The notes beneath the pieces are model-generated. The model did not search any database. It saw only the letters and a program-made list of their open reading frames with translations, and was not told the origin of the DNA. Below, one piece after another: positions 52,546 through 64,000 of a stretch of DNA of 64,000 nucleotides. Every line of letters begins with the position of its first letter. Within the stretch, counting starts at the first letter, position 1. The stretch spans positions 9,548,001 to 9,612,000 of the forward strand of contig NC_091052.1 in NCBI RefSeq assembly GCF_963966145.1, in the 5' to 3' direction. The translations under genes and the position numbers were made by a program. Source of the stretch: Tenebrio molitor (lineage: Eukaryota; Arthropoda; Insecta; Coleoptera; Tenebrionidae).

Positions 52546-55500
52546 TTCCCTTAGCCCTGTTTTACTTCTAATTTTTTAGTTATTACGATATTTAATAAGA
52601 CTCCTTGTTTTCTGCGAACCACCAATTTTTCAGGAGCTCGATCCGAGAAAGCAGTTTTTCAGGAGTGGAACAAAATTAAAAAACATTAAAAATAATATTC
52701 ATTAGTTGCAAATTTGCATTTCTTTTAAAGTCGCTCGCAAAAACGCCCCGTTTTAGAATACATAAATAATTTTCAATAAAGTTTCATCCGTGAAAAGATG
52801 AAAAATGTTTCACCCTTGTTTGGGTTAAGTTCTTTCAGGAGCCCCGTATAAATGAATCTCGGGGCCCAATTAATAATAACTCCTGATAAGAGAGTTTACT
52901 TTTTATGAAAGCTCCATTCGAACAAGTGAGTTATTCCAGGATGTAGTGTTCGTTTTCTACTAGAATTAATCTTGCCATTTCCGAATTCGGGATTCGACCG
53001 GAACCCAAACGCTGTTCAACAGATCCATTACTAAAATGCAAGTCAATCCTTTATGCGCTCCTGATAACAGTCTAGAACGTAATCAATAGCTATAAATGTA
53101 CTGTGAATTTCCATTTTAACGACGATTCATTTTGTAAAACGGAAATCAATTCGCAAAGTAGTGTCGATAGAGAAATGTATCGGAGCGGCTAAGTAATTTA
53201 TTTCATAGACGAATTCTCTAAGCGGAGTTTTAATTAACTTAAAAGTTGCTCCGGAACATGCACAAACCTGTATTAAATTACGAAAACGAACATGGGAAAA
53301 TTTCCTTCACTGAAAAATGTAGGGGTTCACTTCACCTTTCAATTTCACTTGACTTTCTAACAACCCCAAATGGCTGGATTAACTATTAATAGCTAAATGT
53401 AAGCAACGATAGCTGCGAATGATAATTTATGGTTTAGGACTTGTACCGCAGAAGTGAAGTGAAACAAAATATATAGGTAAACGCAGTTGCTTTGAGTAAT
53501 GGTGGAAGCTCCTTTGTGGTTGAAATATTAATCGCCCCGATGTTGCTTTAGTTGGTTACCTGCGAAGATTAATAATGGACTGTTAGGACGAATTTGCTAA
53601 TCATTACTAAACAAGATGGTGCGCGCCCCACACTGCACCCCGATCGTGAGACGTTCCGCGGAGGAATTTGAGCGTTTTGATTTTAAAATTGTTTTCGGCG
53701 CTAAGTAGTTTTCAGTGTACAGAGATGGTGAAACTCGGCGAACTGTGGGGGTGATCAAGGGAGGCCGAGTCACTACCCTCGTAACATGACACATGACTGC
53801 GTGCTGAGCCGCCTCGACTTAAAAAAACATAAATGGCTTTTAACGCGCCATGTTTCCGGCTGCAAAGTGCCAACCGTGGCGTACACGGTGCCCACCTATG
53901 TCAGGACAATGCGTCGATGCGATTAGCGCCTAGAGAGGAGGTATAAAACTCCGTAATGGTCCTAAATAGTTCGACATTGGAGTTGTAGATTGTCCCTAGT
54001 AAGTGTAAATTTGCAGAATTCGGCTGTGTTTACCATAAACACGTCAAGTTGTTGCCGAGTTTAGTATCTAGGAGAGTAAACCCGACCTCGAGGAGGTCGT
54101 AATCAACAGTTAAGCAAATAGATGGGTAATCAGCGCTATCTGATGGAAAGCTGCACAATTATAGGGGAGTCCCGCGGGTTACACAACTATCAGCTCCTTC
54201 CGGTTCCATCTTAACATCGGCGAATTTGAGCTGTTATCGTGTCATTTCACACTTTGTATGCTAACTAAGATTTTAATTCGGGCAAAGTGTTGCACTTACC
54301 CTTGAAATTATTTTTTACTGGCCCATAAAGCCCGAACCGTGTTTCCGCCCCCCAGAAACTTATTTTTTATTTTCAACCGGCCGTAAAATTTATACAAGTC
54401 AGAATGTGTAACTGATCCTTCCACCTACTCAAAATTTAATGAGAACGAAGGGCGCGCCTAATAAATACGAATTTTATTCCGGGCGTGAGTGTTATTAAAA
54501 ATGTGTTTTTCATTTTCCTGCTTGATTAAAATTGAATTAGGATAGCTTAAACCCGTAATCCTATCTAGACGCAAATTTCAGATAACAATTGTGCGTGCTT
54601 CCACCCTTCCAACCCTCCTCTCCCTAACGAATCCTGACAAAAATGAATTAGGACCTCACAATATTCTCCAGTTATATTGTGAACATACTAATTGCCTCGC
54701 ACTGAATAAATATCCTGGCCCGAATGACTCGAAATTCTCAAATTGATGTGTAGTAAGTGCTGACCTGAAAAAATTTTCATGCACACGTCACGCCTGAAAA
54801 TTTTACAGTGATTAATGGGCGACGGGAAAAGACCGCCTTCATAAAGAGTAATCACGATTTCATTTAAAAACAGGAACGAATTCGGCGTATTAGGATATTA
54901 GGAGCGTGATAATGCGATGAAAGCTCGACTTTCCATTTTGTGAAAATGCGAGCCGGATAAATAAAACGCGACCGCAGTCCGGAACACATGCATGTTTAAG
55001 TTTTCAGTGTTTTTTCAGGTTGCCGCATCCACCTCTGGTAATTTAGAGAGCTTTTAAATAGTGACGTTTAGACAGTTTCAGCCATCTGTCATCACCGTAC
55101 CGTGCAAACGAGTGGAATTTCGAATATCCTATTGTCCTCGCAGGACGCTGCTCAGCATTTTGTAATTTACTTTTGTATTCAACTGAAAAAATACTATCGC
55201 AGCAGGAAAAAACGCGTCGCGATGAAATTGTTTAGGAGTTATTAGGGCTGAAAAATTACGCGAAAGACAGTAAAATATTTAATGAATAATGAATAAATAT
55301 TGAATTCGTTCGAAGGGAAACGAAAATCCATTCAAATGTATGCGCTATCTCGAAATTAAATTTCACCCTTGGGTAAATTTGCATTAAAATTTCTCGCACA
55401 ATTACATCGACGATTAAGATTACATGTCAATGAAAGAAAAGAAGATTAATATTCGGCTAAATTTAATAAGCACGAGTTGGGGAAGATGGTGGGGTGGCGG

Positions 55501-58150
55501 AGTACGACAATTAAGCAGTTTTTAAGGAAGAACCAGCGGCCTGAAAGCCACTGATAAGGGAGGCACGGCACGAGCCGAAACTCTTAAGCCACTCTCACTC
55601 TGCTCCCCTTACATATTTTCTAATTTATTTTACGATAATTTCATGCTCAACTTCATATAATGCCGCAGTTGCAAGTTACGGTCCACCTTGCGCCACCGAA
55701 TCGCCCATTTGAATAAATAACCTCGCCCAACAAATCTCAACCCAAAAAAGAAAACCCTTCGAATATTCCGCAACCTTACACGAATAAATCAGATTTACAA
55801 CGGAAATCTCGAAATTATTACCGTTTTTCGTTGTTGTGGCAAATTCCACCCAAACCGTCCACCCTACAATCCAAAATTGATAAAAATTATAAATGGGGCC
55901 TGTAAAAAATCCACCTCGGGGCTGATCTCCCACTTAATGGCTTCTCTATCGATGACGTGAAAGGAACTCGAGACACTGATCTAGTAATATTCTTTTATGC
56001 AAAGTCTGGCCCCGGCTTATTGTCATGCAAGATGTAGAGAATAATTTTCTATACAATTTTTTTTTTTAAATTGAACGAACTCAGAAAAATTATTTTGCGA
56101 GGCGTATTTAAAATTTAAATCAGCCCAACCAAGACGGTTTCGAATAATTCTAGATTGAATTATCCCGCTCTTATTGTCCAACTTTAATAAAATCTCGAAT
56201 TATTTGTACCTTTTTCTCGAGGCAGGATTCAATTAAATTTATCCACCTAGTGTAACGTTATCAATTTTGGAACCTTATTCCGTGCAGTCTGCTACATTAT
56301 CGCACAATGTGGCATAAAATGAGTTCCGTAAATCGAACAACAAGAATTTTAGAAAAATTGCGCAGAAAATGCAATCCTGGTTTTAGGGCTCGTAAAATGG
56401 GGTTATTTTTATGGGCGCTGTGTACGTTACGTTAAGATGTGGTGTAACGCAGTACACATTTTTTAAAATATGAATTATGTGACGCGGTTCCGAACTCTAC
56501 TCCCAAGAAAGTGGTCTAGTTGTTTTAAAAGATCGAGAGATTGTTATTAGGGGTAGTTTAGAAAAATGTTTTCGGGGCGGAGTGAATTTAAATGAGCGCT
56601 TTTAAAATGAATAGTTTTAATTTCGTGATAAGAGTTTTATTAGCACATGAAACGGATTTAATTTAGGCGCTGGTCAAGCAGCGGACTTGGAGTGATATTT
56701 ATGGTGAGCAGGTTAAGGTATAAGTTATTCCTGGGCGAGACCACTCGACTTCCAATTTGAATTTGTCGTGTGCAGGAAAACATTTTTCACGAAAATCCCT
56801 ATTCCGCTGAAAGTTGTTAGTACGGTCGATAGAAAAAAAGCGAAATGAAATCTTGTGTTCATTTTAGCTTAAAATTGTCGGATTTATTAAAAAATCCCGG
56901 AATTTAGCACTTCGAAAGCTTCATAAATATTCAAAAGCGGCAATAAATCGACTTGTTGACAAATGTGTTAAAAATCTGGCTAAGTACACAATTAAAATTC
57001 ATGGCATTATGAAATTAGTTTCAACGGGGCGAAATGTGTAATTATTAGCAATTTTCTTTTATACGGTGCATTTGCGTTTTATGCAGCTTTACGCGATACT
57101 TTACAGGATTTCGCGATAAGCCTCATGCACACCCTGATAAATATGCTCACATCCGGCTCTAATACCGGGAACAATCTAAGATTGTGTTAAATAATAATTT
57201 CGGTTTGAGTTTGTTGTGTTTAGAGCTTTTCGGAGAGCTTTTTGTAAATATTTTACGTTTTCCCAACCGGATTTAGTTTGTGGGGTAAAGCGATGCAAAG
57301 TCCGAGCAAGCCTCCCCGGAATACGGTCGGACAGCGGATATCCGGTAATTAGGACGAGTCCAGTGAAGCACGTGTCCGACTATTTGGGTCCAACGTTCAG
57401 GAAACGAGACCCAATCGCGACGTTGAATTAACTTATTTCGGGATGCGAATCGGGTTGAGCATTCTTATCTGAAACAACCCACGAAATCTGATCTCTTGTT
57501 GTCCTTTCAGACCGAAAATCAACGCAATTGGGATGATTAATTCCGTTTTTAATATCTTGGAGATCGGCTTCGCTGAAAAGGTTTTCGGATGTTTAAAACT
57601 CACTCGTTCAGGTGGAAATGTTAAAACTTCAAAGATTGCAGCACTTCATTGTGATAGCCGGAAAAGTACTCAAAGTATTTTTATACCTTTTATTCCAGTT
57701 ATATCGCGAATTCATTGTAGCCACTTCTATCCAACTTCAAACAGTTTTCTCAATGCGGTGGAAAAATATAAAGCACAAATTTATTACCTCCGGTACTTTA
57801 ATTTTTTTACATTTTTTAAAAAGAGCAACACTTAATAGCAAAGTAAAGTGTATTAAGTAGACGATATCAAAAGACGAAAACTGATATCTGTCTCTCTAGT
57901 AAGTCGATTGTTGTAAGTTGAAGGTCTTGAAATTCTTTGAGTTGTTACGATTAAAAAAATAATTTCTTTATTGTGTGAGTTTGTGGAAGGCTATACCGTT
58001 ATTAAATCACGTAATAATAATTTTTTTTCTTGTCAATTAACAAATGAATTAATTTCTTTAAGAAAGACCATACAAATCATTCTGTAATAAATTTAAAACA
58101 AAGACTAAAAGTGAAACCTGACCAGAGAAATTAATTCACATTAAGGAGCT
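52546..58150. other. Intergenic stretch without supported genes
   Basis: AT-rich with a few GC-richer patches (53.6-53.9, 55.45-55.6 and 57.3-57.4 kb). I found no domain, convincing splice pair, RNA gene or transposon ends. Confidence 0.4.
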
Positions 58151-58154
58151 AGTT

Positions 58155-58515
58155 AAAGAGGAGATATTCTATCCCACCGATAGAAGATCCAGGAGAGATC
58201 TAGGGGAAGGAGATCCGGGGAAATACAAGAAGATCCTGGAGAAATACGAGGAGATTTTTGGGAGACCCAGGGTATATAGGGAGAATCGGGGTGGAAGTTG
58301 TATAGGAGATATAGGGAGATCTATAGAAGGCATAGGGACCTGTAGAGTAGATATAGGGAAATCCAGGGGAGATATAGGAAAATCTTGAAAAATAATAGTA
58401 AAATCCAGAATGGGAGATCCAAAGGAGGTATAGGGAAATTTATTGGAAATACAAGGAGATTCGGGGGGATAGAAGGAGACGATTAGAGCTATAAGGAGGT
58501 TGGAGGAGATTTCAC
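58155..58515 (+). repeat. Purine-rich degenerate minisatellite
   Basis: About 360 bases with strong strand asymmetry (G+A on the plus strand). They are built from variants of GGAGATATAGGGAGATCYAG and GAGATCCAGGGGAGATA, period roughly 20-25 bp with frequent indels. No coding meaning is evident. Confidence 0.7.
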
Positions 58516-58564
58516 AGAGATGTTTTCTTCCGATTTTTTTTTTATGATGAACCTTCTGACCATA

Positions 58565-58611
58565 GGAGTCACCCTTTTGACTGTTCCGAAGGGAACATTC
58601 ATTTTGCTTCG
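58565..58611 (+). repeat. Dispersed short repeat, copy 1
   Basis: GGAGTCACCCTTTTGACTG followed by TTCCGAAGGGAACATTCATT plus TTGCTTCG. It matches 59571-59637 except for a roughly 20-base segment missing here. Family unknown. Confidence 0.55.
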
Positions 58612-59570
58612 ATTAAAAATGTAACTACGTGAGTACCGATCATACCAAGCAATTACTTATTAATTTGCTTTTTCATTTTCATTTCATTTGCTGAAATGAC
58701 CAGTCTCGTGATAATTGTTTTTAATTTTCAATACAATAATTGAATAAATCAAAATTTTATGTAGCCCAATACAGAATTATCCTTTGCATCTGCAACTTTA
58801 ACTCTGGAAACCTTACGTTCTACAAGCTTTTCTAATTTTCTACTTATTTTCTTCAAGGATTTTCCTTCTAATTATCTCCGACTACACTAATTATTTCTCA
58901 TCGCACATGCAAGGAAATCTCCTCATCGCTATACTGGATATTTTTCTAATTAGCAATTTCCCGGATAATTTTGACCAAATTTTAAAAATAATTTTTTTAC
59001 TGTCAATTTTTACAGGTTAGTAATTATAACTTAGCTGCTGGTTTAAAATGACCAGTTAATAGCCATGCAAATTACCACGGTGTTTATAAATTAATCAAGT
59101 GTATACAAGTTGGGATCTAATGGATTTTCTGTTAATTAAAAACTGTTTTGAAAACTTTGATAAAGGGTGATCTGAGCTTAATTAGTAAACTGTCGCCGCG
59201 CGGCGCATTTTTAAACCCAAAAATACCCATTCGAACCTGTTGGGAATAATTAATCACAATTTAGCAAAGTGGTGCTTATTAATTAGCGTGAAATGAAATG
59301 ACATACCTGAATTCTTTGGAGTTTTCCGGGAAGTTGTCGATAATTCACGTCCTCGACAACTACCAATTTATCAATTCGTTCGTCACTGGGATAAGAACTA
59401 AATTAGATAAACAAAGCAAACATTGACATGAGGGACCAATCACTGTGAAAACAAAGTAATATTAAGATCGCCGATTGTGTGTGTTTACAAATGATGAATA
59501 AAGAAACAAGAATCCAACCGGAAATAGAACGTGCAGGCGAGTGATTGCAGATATAAATAAGCAATTTTTA

Positions 59571-59637
59571 AGAGCCACCCTCTTGACTGGAGGCGCTCGC
59601 GAGCTACAGTTCCGAAGGGAACACACATTTTGCTTTG
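59571..59637 (+). repeat. Dispersed short repeat, copy 2 (longer form)
   Basis: AGAGCCACCCTCTTGACTG, then a GC-rich insert GAGGCGCTCGCGAGCTACA, then GTTCCGAAGGGAACACACAT plus TTTGCTTTG. The insert contains GCGCTCGCGAGC, which is close to self-complementary. Copy 1 could be a deletion derivative, or the two could belong to a SINE-like family. Confidence 0.55.
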
Positions 59638-62600
59638 TATCCAGGAAGGGCGTGTAAAGTTCTTGGCTGACGAGTAAACGTCTTGCAAGACTGAACCGTC
59701 TGATGTTTTCCGAGAGTTTATGTAAATAGGTTGGCGAAACAGACCGCATTATTAAGAGGATTTACCTGTTTGGGAACACCCCAAATAGTTTCCAGTTTCT
59801 CCCTAACAAACTTTACCACCTAATCAACCAAAGTAACGAATTATAACCGCATTAACTCCGCTACATGTGAAACACTACGCCATTGTATCACACTGCCGGG
59901 AACTCCCCGAAAAGTGAAAAATCGCTCAATGGAGTTATCCGCCGTAACGACAACAGGAGCCATGGAAACCTTATACCCTCATGGTTCCGAGAAGACAAAC
60001 AAGCTGTTAATATGGGTGACACGTGGTGCAATTAGCACACGTCATGTATTTCAGGACGCGGATTTTTGACAATCCAATTAAAAGTTTTGATTGCCTCTGT
60101 TTCGAAAACATAATTCGGCCGAATTTTTTCTCTCGTAGTAGCAACACTGCAAAAAATAAAGCTGTCCGAATACAACTTCCCTTAATAAATTGCAACGGAG
60201 TGCGAAAACTTCGTTACGTAAGCAGGCCGGAATCGCTTAACTAAATTAAATTTTTAATAAAAATTTTAATCGAAACCTCGTAGACTTGTTTTATTGTTTG
60301 ATAAAAATATTCCCTTGTCAAAGTGTTTAGGTAGCGAGATTTATTCCTGCTGAAATTAACGAGTGATTTATTTCAACCAGGTAATTTATCGAGGCGTCCT
60401 TTAATTAAAACTTTTTATTATTTTTCGGGTCCGGTGCAGTTCTTGAACCGGAGGAATCACCGTTAGTTTTCAAACGCTAGTTTCTCACACAAAAAATTAA
60501 ATATTTGCTCGGCTAATTGTGAAGGTCGATCTCAGAAGACGGAAGGTAAATTTGCGCAAGGTATTTTTACTGACTTGCTATTTCACCTAATTATAATTTA
60601 ACAACGGAAAGCGCCATAGGCAAATCTGTTTTACGTTTTTTCGACATTGCAAGCGCGCTTCTAAGCACAAAACAACAAATTAGGTAGAACAAGCAGGGTT
60701 TTTACACACCCGACAATATTATCCCTTCACTTGAGTTTTTGTTTACGGATATTTTTGGGAAAGTAGTTGCGGAAAATTATAATTTTAAATGTAGAAACGA
60801 GAAGGGGGAATAAATTAAATTTCATAATTCCTAAAGTTAATCTGCTCACATAATAGACTTGGAAAGCTTGTTAATTAAGGGCTTAGATAAAAATCTGGCG
60901 GCATTTTTAGTTGGGAGAAATTTTGACAATGTTAAAAATGCCGAATTAAACTCTTATTAATATGAGGAAAAAGAGCATTGGGAGTTAAAGGGTAGATTTG
61001 TGGAGGACTCATCTTTGTATTTTACCACCTGTATTCCTAGAATCCAGGAATTCAAAAATATTTTGTAACCTACGAGTACATCAAAGTAAAAAAACTTCAT
61101 AAAAAATTCTTTGCTGAGATAGTGTTAAGCTATACGGCAAATATTTTTGTTACTAGGATGTGGAAATGGGAAAATAAAAAAAAATTTAGATTATATCATT
61201 AAAAGTACAAGTGAGTCTTTTTGTGACCGAGGCGAAGTCGAGGTGGGCAACTGGGCGAAGCACAAAAGGACCTTCTACCTACCTATTTCAGAGGTTGATT
61301 TAAACCCTCCTATACATCTCAGCAGGAAATTGTTCCTAAGGGCGTATCTTTTTGTGTTTCAGAAGTCACGGTGTTTTTTTCAGCAAAAAAATATTCTAGA
61401 TTAAGCCAAAAACTTTAGGACTTCAAGGTATGTTGGTAACAAAACTGTTGATCCCGAGTGATCACTTGATTGAGAATAACAAGAAATTAGAAAGCACTTG
61501 ACATAGATTTTTATCACTTCTGTAGACCTTATTTAAATGAGGATGTAAAAAGTTGAACGCTAATTATCTCGTCTGAGAATTTACGAAGAAGTGAAGTCTG
61601 TTCAGTTTGTTGTCGCAAGTAATTTTCTTAATGAAAGAATAATAATTCACCTCTAGTAATCCGTTTCTGCAAAAAACCCTATAAATTAGATCGTGAATTA
61701 GACTTTCAAAGCAATCGCAATTTAATACGAAATTTCGTTTTAATTAAAGTTTTTCCTGTAAAAATTTAAACGAATGGTTTCTTAATTATCACCAATTGCA
61801 TAGTAATTTTCCAATTTGCAAATCTCTTGCTCGACTCTTTTTGCGAGATTTCCTGAAACTGACTGAGCAATTAGAATGTTGCAGTTCCGTCGTGGCAGCT
61901 TCTATTATTTCATTTAAATATAAAATGACTGGAACATGAGGAAACAAGTGTGTCTACTCATAAAGACACTAATTAACAGAGAATCTGGGAGAGGAAAATT
62001 GCTATCGCTAATTAGATATTAGTTTAGCGAAATGTTGCAATGCCGTTTTGGGCAAGGGTAAAAGCGCAGAAATGTAATTATTCGTTGCACACGGATTAGA
62101 ATCGGTCGGTGGAAATATTTGTATCGCTGCGGGAAATTTCAGGTGGGTTGGCGAGGCAGCGTCCTACTTTTCTTGCTTTCTGAGCAACATATATTTTGTA
62201 TTAGGCAGCAGCGTTGGCAACTTTTCCCCGCCGACAAAGTTCGCCGTGGTCAATTTAGGGCATTGTGAGGGCCGAGATGGGTGGCGGGTGTTTGTTTGGT
62301 CGGGAACAACATGAAACGTACAACGACCATGCAGCTGGTATATGACCAAGAGATTAGGCCGGGCTAATTGATTTGTGTTGGTGAAAATCTCATCAACAAT
62401 CAGCTAGCTGACCGCATTTTCGCAACAGGATAATTCGACGATCTAACTGAACTAACAAGACCCTAGCTCAAGGGTCTTTACAACGTCTTATCCCGGTTCG
62501 GTCGGCGTAATCAAGGTGGAAACTTGCGGTAATTCCCCGATCTCGTCTTTTTCTCTTTGGGGCGTCGCTCCTGCTCCTTGTTAAGCCGTTGAATTTGCAT

Positions 62601-64000
62601 GACAGGTGGAATAGCAGGAAATACACGCGGAGGTATGTCGAGGGCCGAAATGTGCCGCATATCGGATCGGTTTACTCGCAGTTTGTATGCAATAAAAGCT
62701 CCCGCTGCATAATTTTACGTTGACTGGAATTGAATTTTTATTAGGTCGCATAGCTACCTCGCTGATCACTACACTCCGGTTTACTAATGCCCGTATTATT
62801 GCCGGCACTAAATCAAAACGTTATGATGCTTTATGTCGACCCATAATTTTTGCTCGCTCACATGATTTGCCGCACCATTCATATTGCAAAGCTTGCCAAA
62901 ACGGCGTCGACAACAAATCGAACGATTTACATAAATTCAGACGCTTCACGGCAAAATTCAAATTCGTTCCTAATTTACTCCGGGCATAAACTGTTCTCCA
63001 ACACAAAGAAACGAAAATAATGAAATTCTTGCCGATTCCGAAACGAACCGCTCTGTTCGGGCCGGATCAGGTAGCTCAGAAAGCCGGTTCAAATTCACCG
63101 CTCAGATTAAAAACTAATGGAATTAAGCCGAACCCACATCACACAAACGGGTTACTGATGACGTTATGACCGCTATTAGAATAATGGGCTTAAGGACACT
63201 CACCACACTGCTGTAAAAAGATAAGGCCACATACTTACCCACACTCCGATGCTGACGCGATTTCTAAAGGCTCACGCTCACAAACTCACTTCGTACGCAA
63301 TGGAGACATCCGCTATGTGATTTCTTCAATTTCTTCAATCTTCTTATGGATTATTACTTACTAAAATGACTAAAAACGATTTTGATACTTTTGTATTTTT
63401 ATCCAATTAGTTTCACTGCTGTTCTTCATTTTCCTATTTTTTTTTAAATGTTTTCTGCAAAAGATCTTTTCAGCCTTACTAACAGTCAACATGCATTATG
63501 CGACGTACTCACTTAAAATAACACAAAAAATATTTTGATGCCTATAATGTGGATCAATGGAGGCCTACCCGTATTGTACATTATATGTATTTAAAAATGG
63601 TTAAAATAGTAATTACATATCAGTTTTGATAGTTTGAGCATTATTTATTAAGTTGTCTGTCTAAAAACAAGAAATCATTGAAATGTTCTTGACCTTGACG
63701 TTTTTTTGACAATTTGAAATGTAAACCAAATTACTAGAAATGGCCGTACTGCCAACTTAAATTTGAATTTTCAGAGCCAACTGGGTCGACAACCGTTTTG
63801 AAATCTAATACATATATAGCTCGACAAAAACAGCTTGGCACATGGCTGATGGATGCGTAGTGGACTGAAATCCCTGCCACTAACAGAGCGCACTTGTTTG
63901 TTGCGTGTCGAAGTGTTTACAGTATTCTCAATTTTGTTGTAGGTCGTAAAATTTAAGGATCTTGCGGGGTTTATAAATTCTAGTTTACCACTAGCACCCA
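59638..64000. other. Right-hand stretch without supported genes
   Basis: AT-rich with GC-richer patches at 62.16-62.4 and 62.5-62.9 kb. No domain, tRNA fold or transposon ends were recognised. It could be intergenic or intronic to a gene outside the window. Confidence 0.4.

Noticed and set aside
63045..63110. tRNA-like words (GGTAGCTCAG, GGTTCAAATTC)
   Set aside because: Arms for a cloverleaf do not pair and the spacing between the A- and B-box-like words is too short.

Overview
The window looks like AT-rich nuclear DNA from an insect, plausibly a beetle. That is inferred from the compact GT-AG introns, the exon structure of an insect-type ADAMTS gene, and many small TA-flanked inverted-repeat elements. 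No bacterial, organellar or viral layout is present. Coding sequence fills only a small part of the 64 kb. Most remaining open frames are chance frames in AT-rich DNA.

Layout. Positions 1-9.8 kb are non-coding and probably the first intron of a minus-strand gene. Its signal-peptide exon is at 9797-9896, and the rest of that gene lies beyond the left edge. Within the putative intron (7.64-8.50 kb) is a cluster of perfect TGACGTCA sites in a degenerate, roughly 300-bp repeated block. From 11 to 26 kb the sequence is intergenic and rich in transposons: an internally deleted mariner/IS630-type element (11159-12014), a complete pogo-superfamily transposon whose 609-aa transposase ends in a PHD finger (15742-18327), and members of a roughly 200-bp MITE family. 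From 30.4 to 46.6 kb a plus-strand ADAMTS metalloprotease gene is reconstructed here from 15 exons. They join in one frame to 1,047 residues, with only the 5' exon or exons encoding the secretion signal missing. Its larger introns carry MITEs, nested elements and foldback hairpins. From 46.7 kb to the right end no gene could be supported. That part holds an unexplained array of a conserved 20-bp motif with a partner motif (49.9-52.6 kb), interrupted by a long-TIR MITE. It also has a purine-rich minisatellite (58.15-58.52 kb) and two copies of an unidentified short repeat.

How the parts relate. The two host genes point away from each other (minus at 9.9 kb, plus from at least 30.4 kb). Both encode proteins entering the secretory pathway, but nothing shows that they work together. 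The pogo element is self-contained: matching termini, subterminal binding-site-like repeats including a near-palindrome just upstream of the transposase start, an intact transposase, and a TA duplication. The other transposons are non-autonomous. The strongest candidates for something not yet described are the 49.9-52.6 kb motif array, the TGACGTCA block, and the PHD-finger pogo transposon with its palindromic putative operator.
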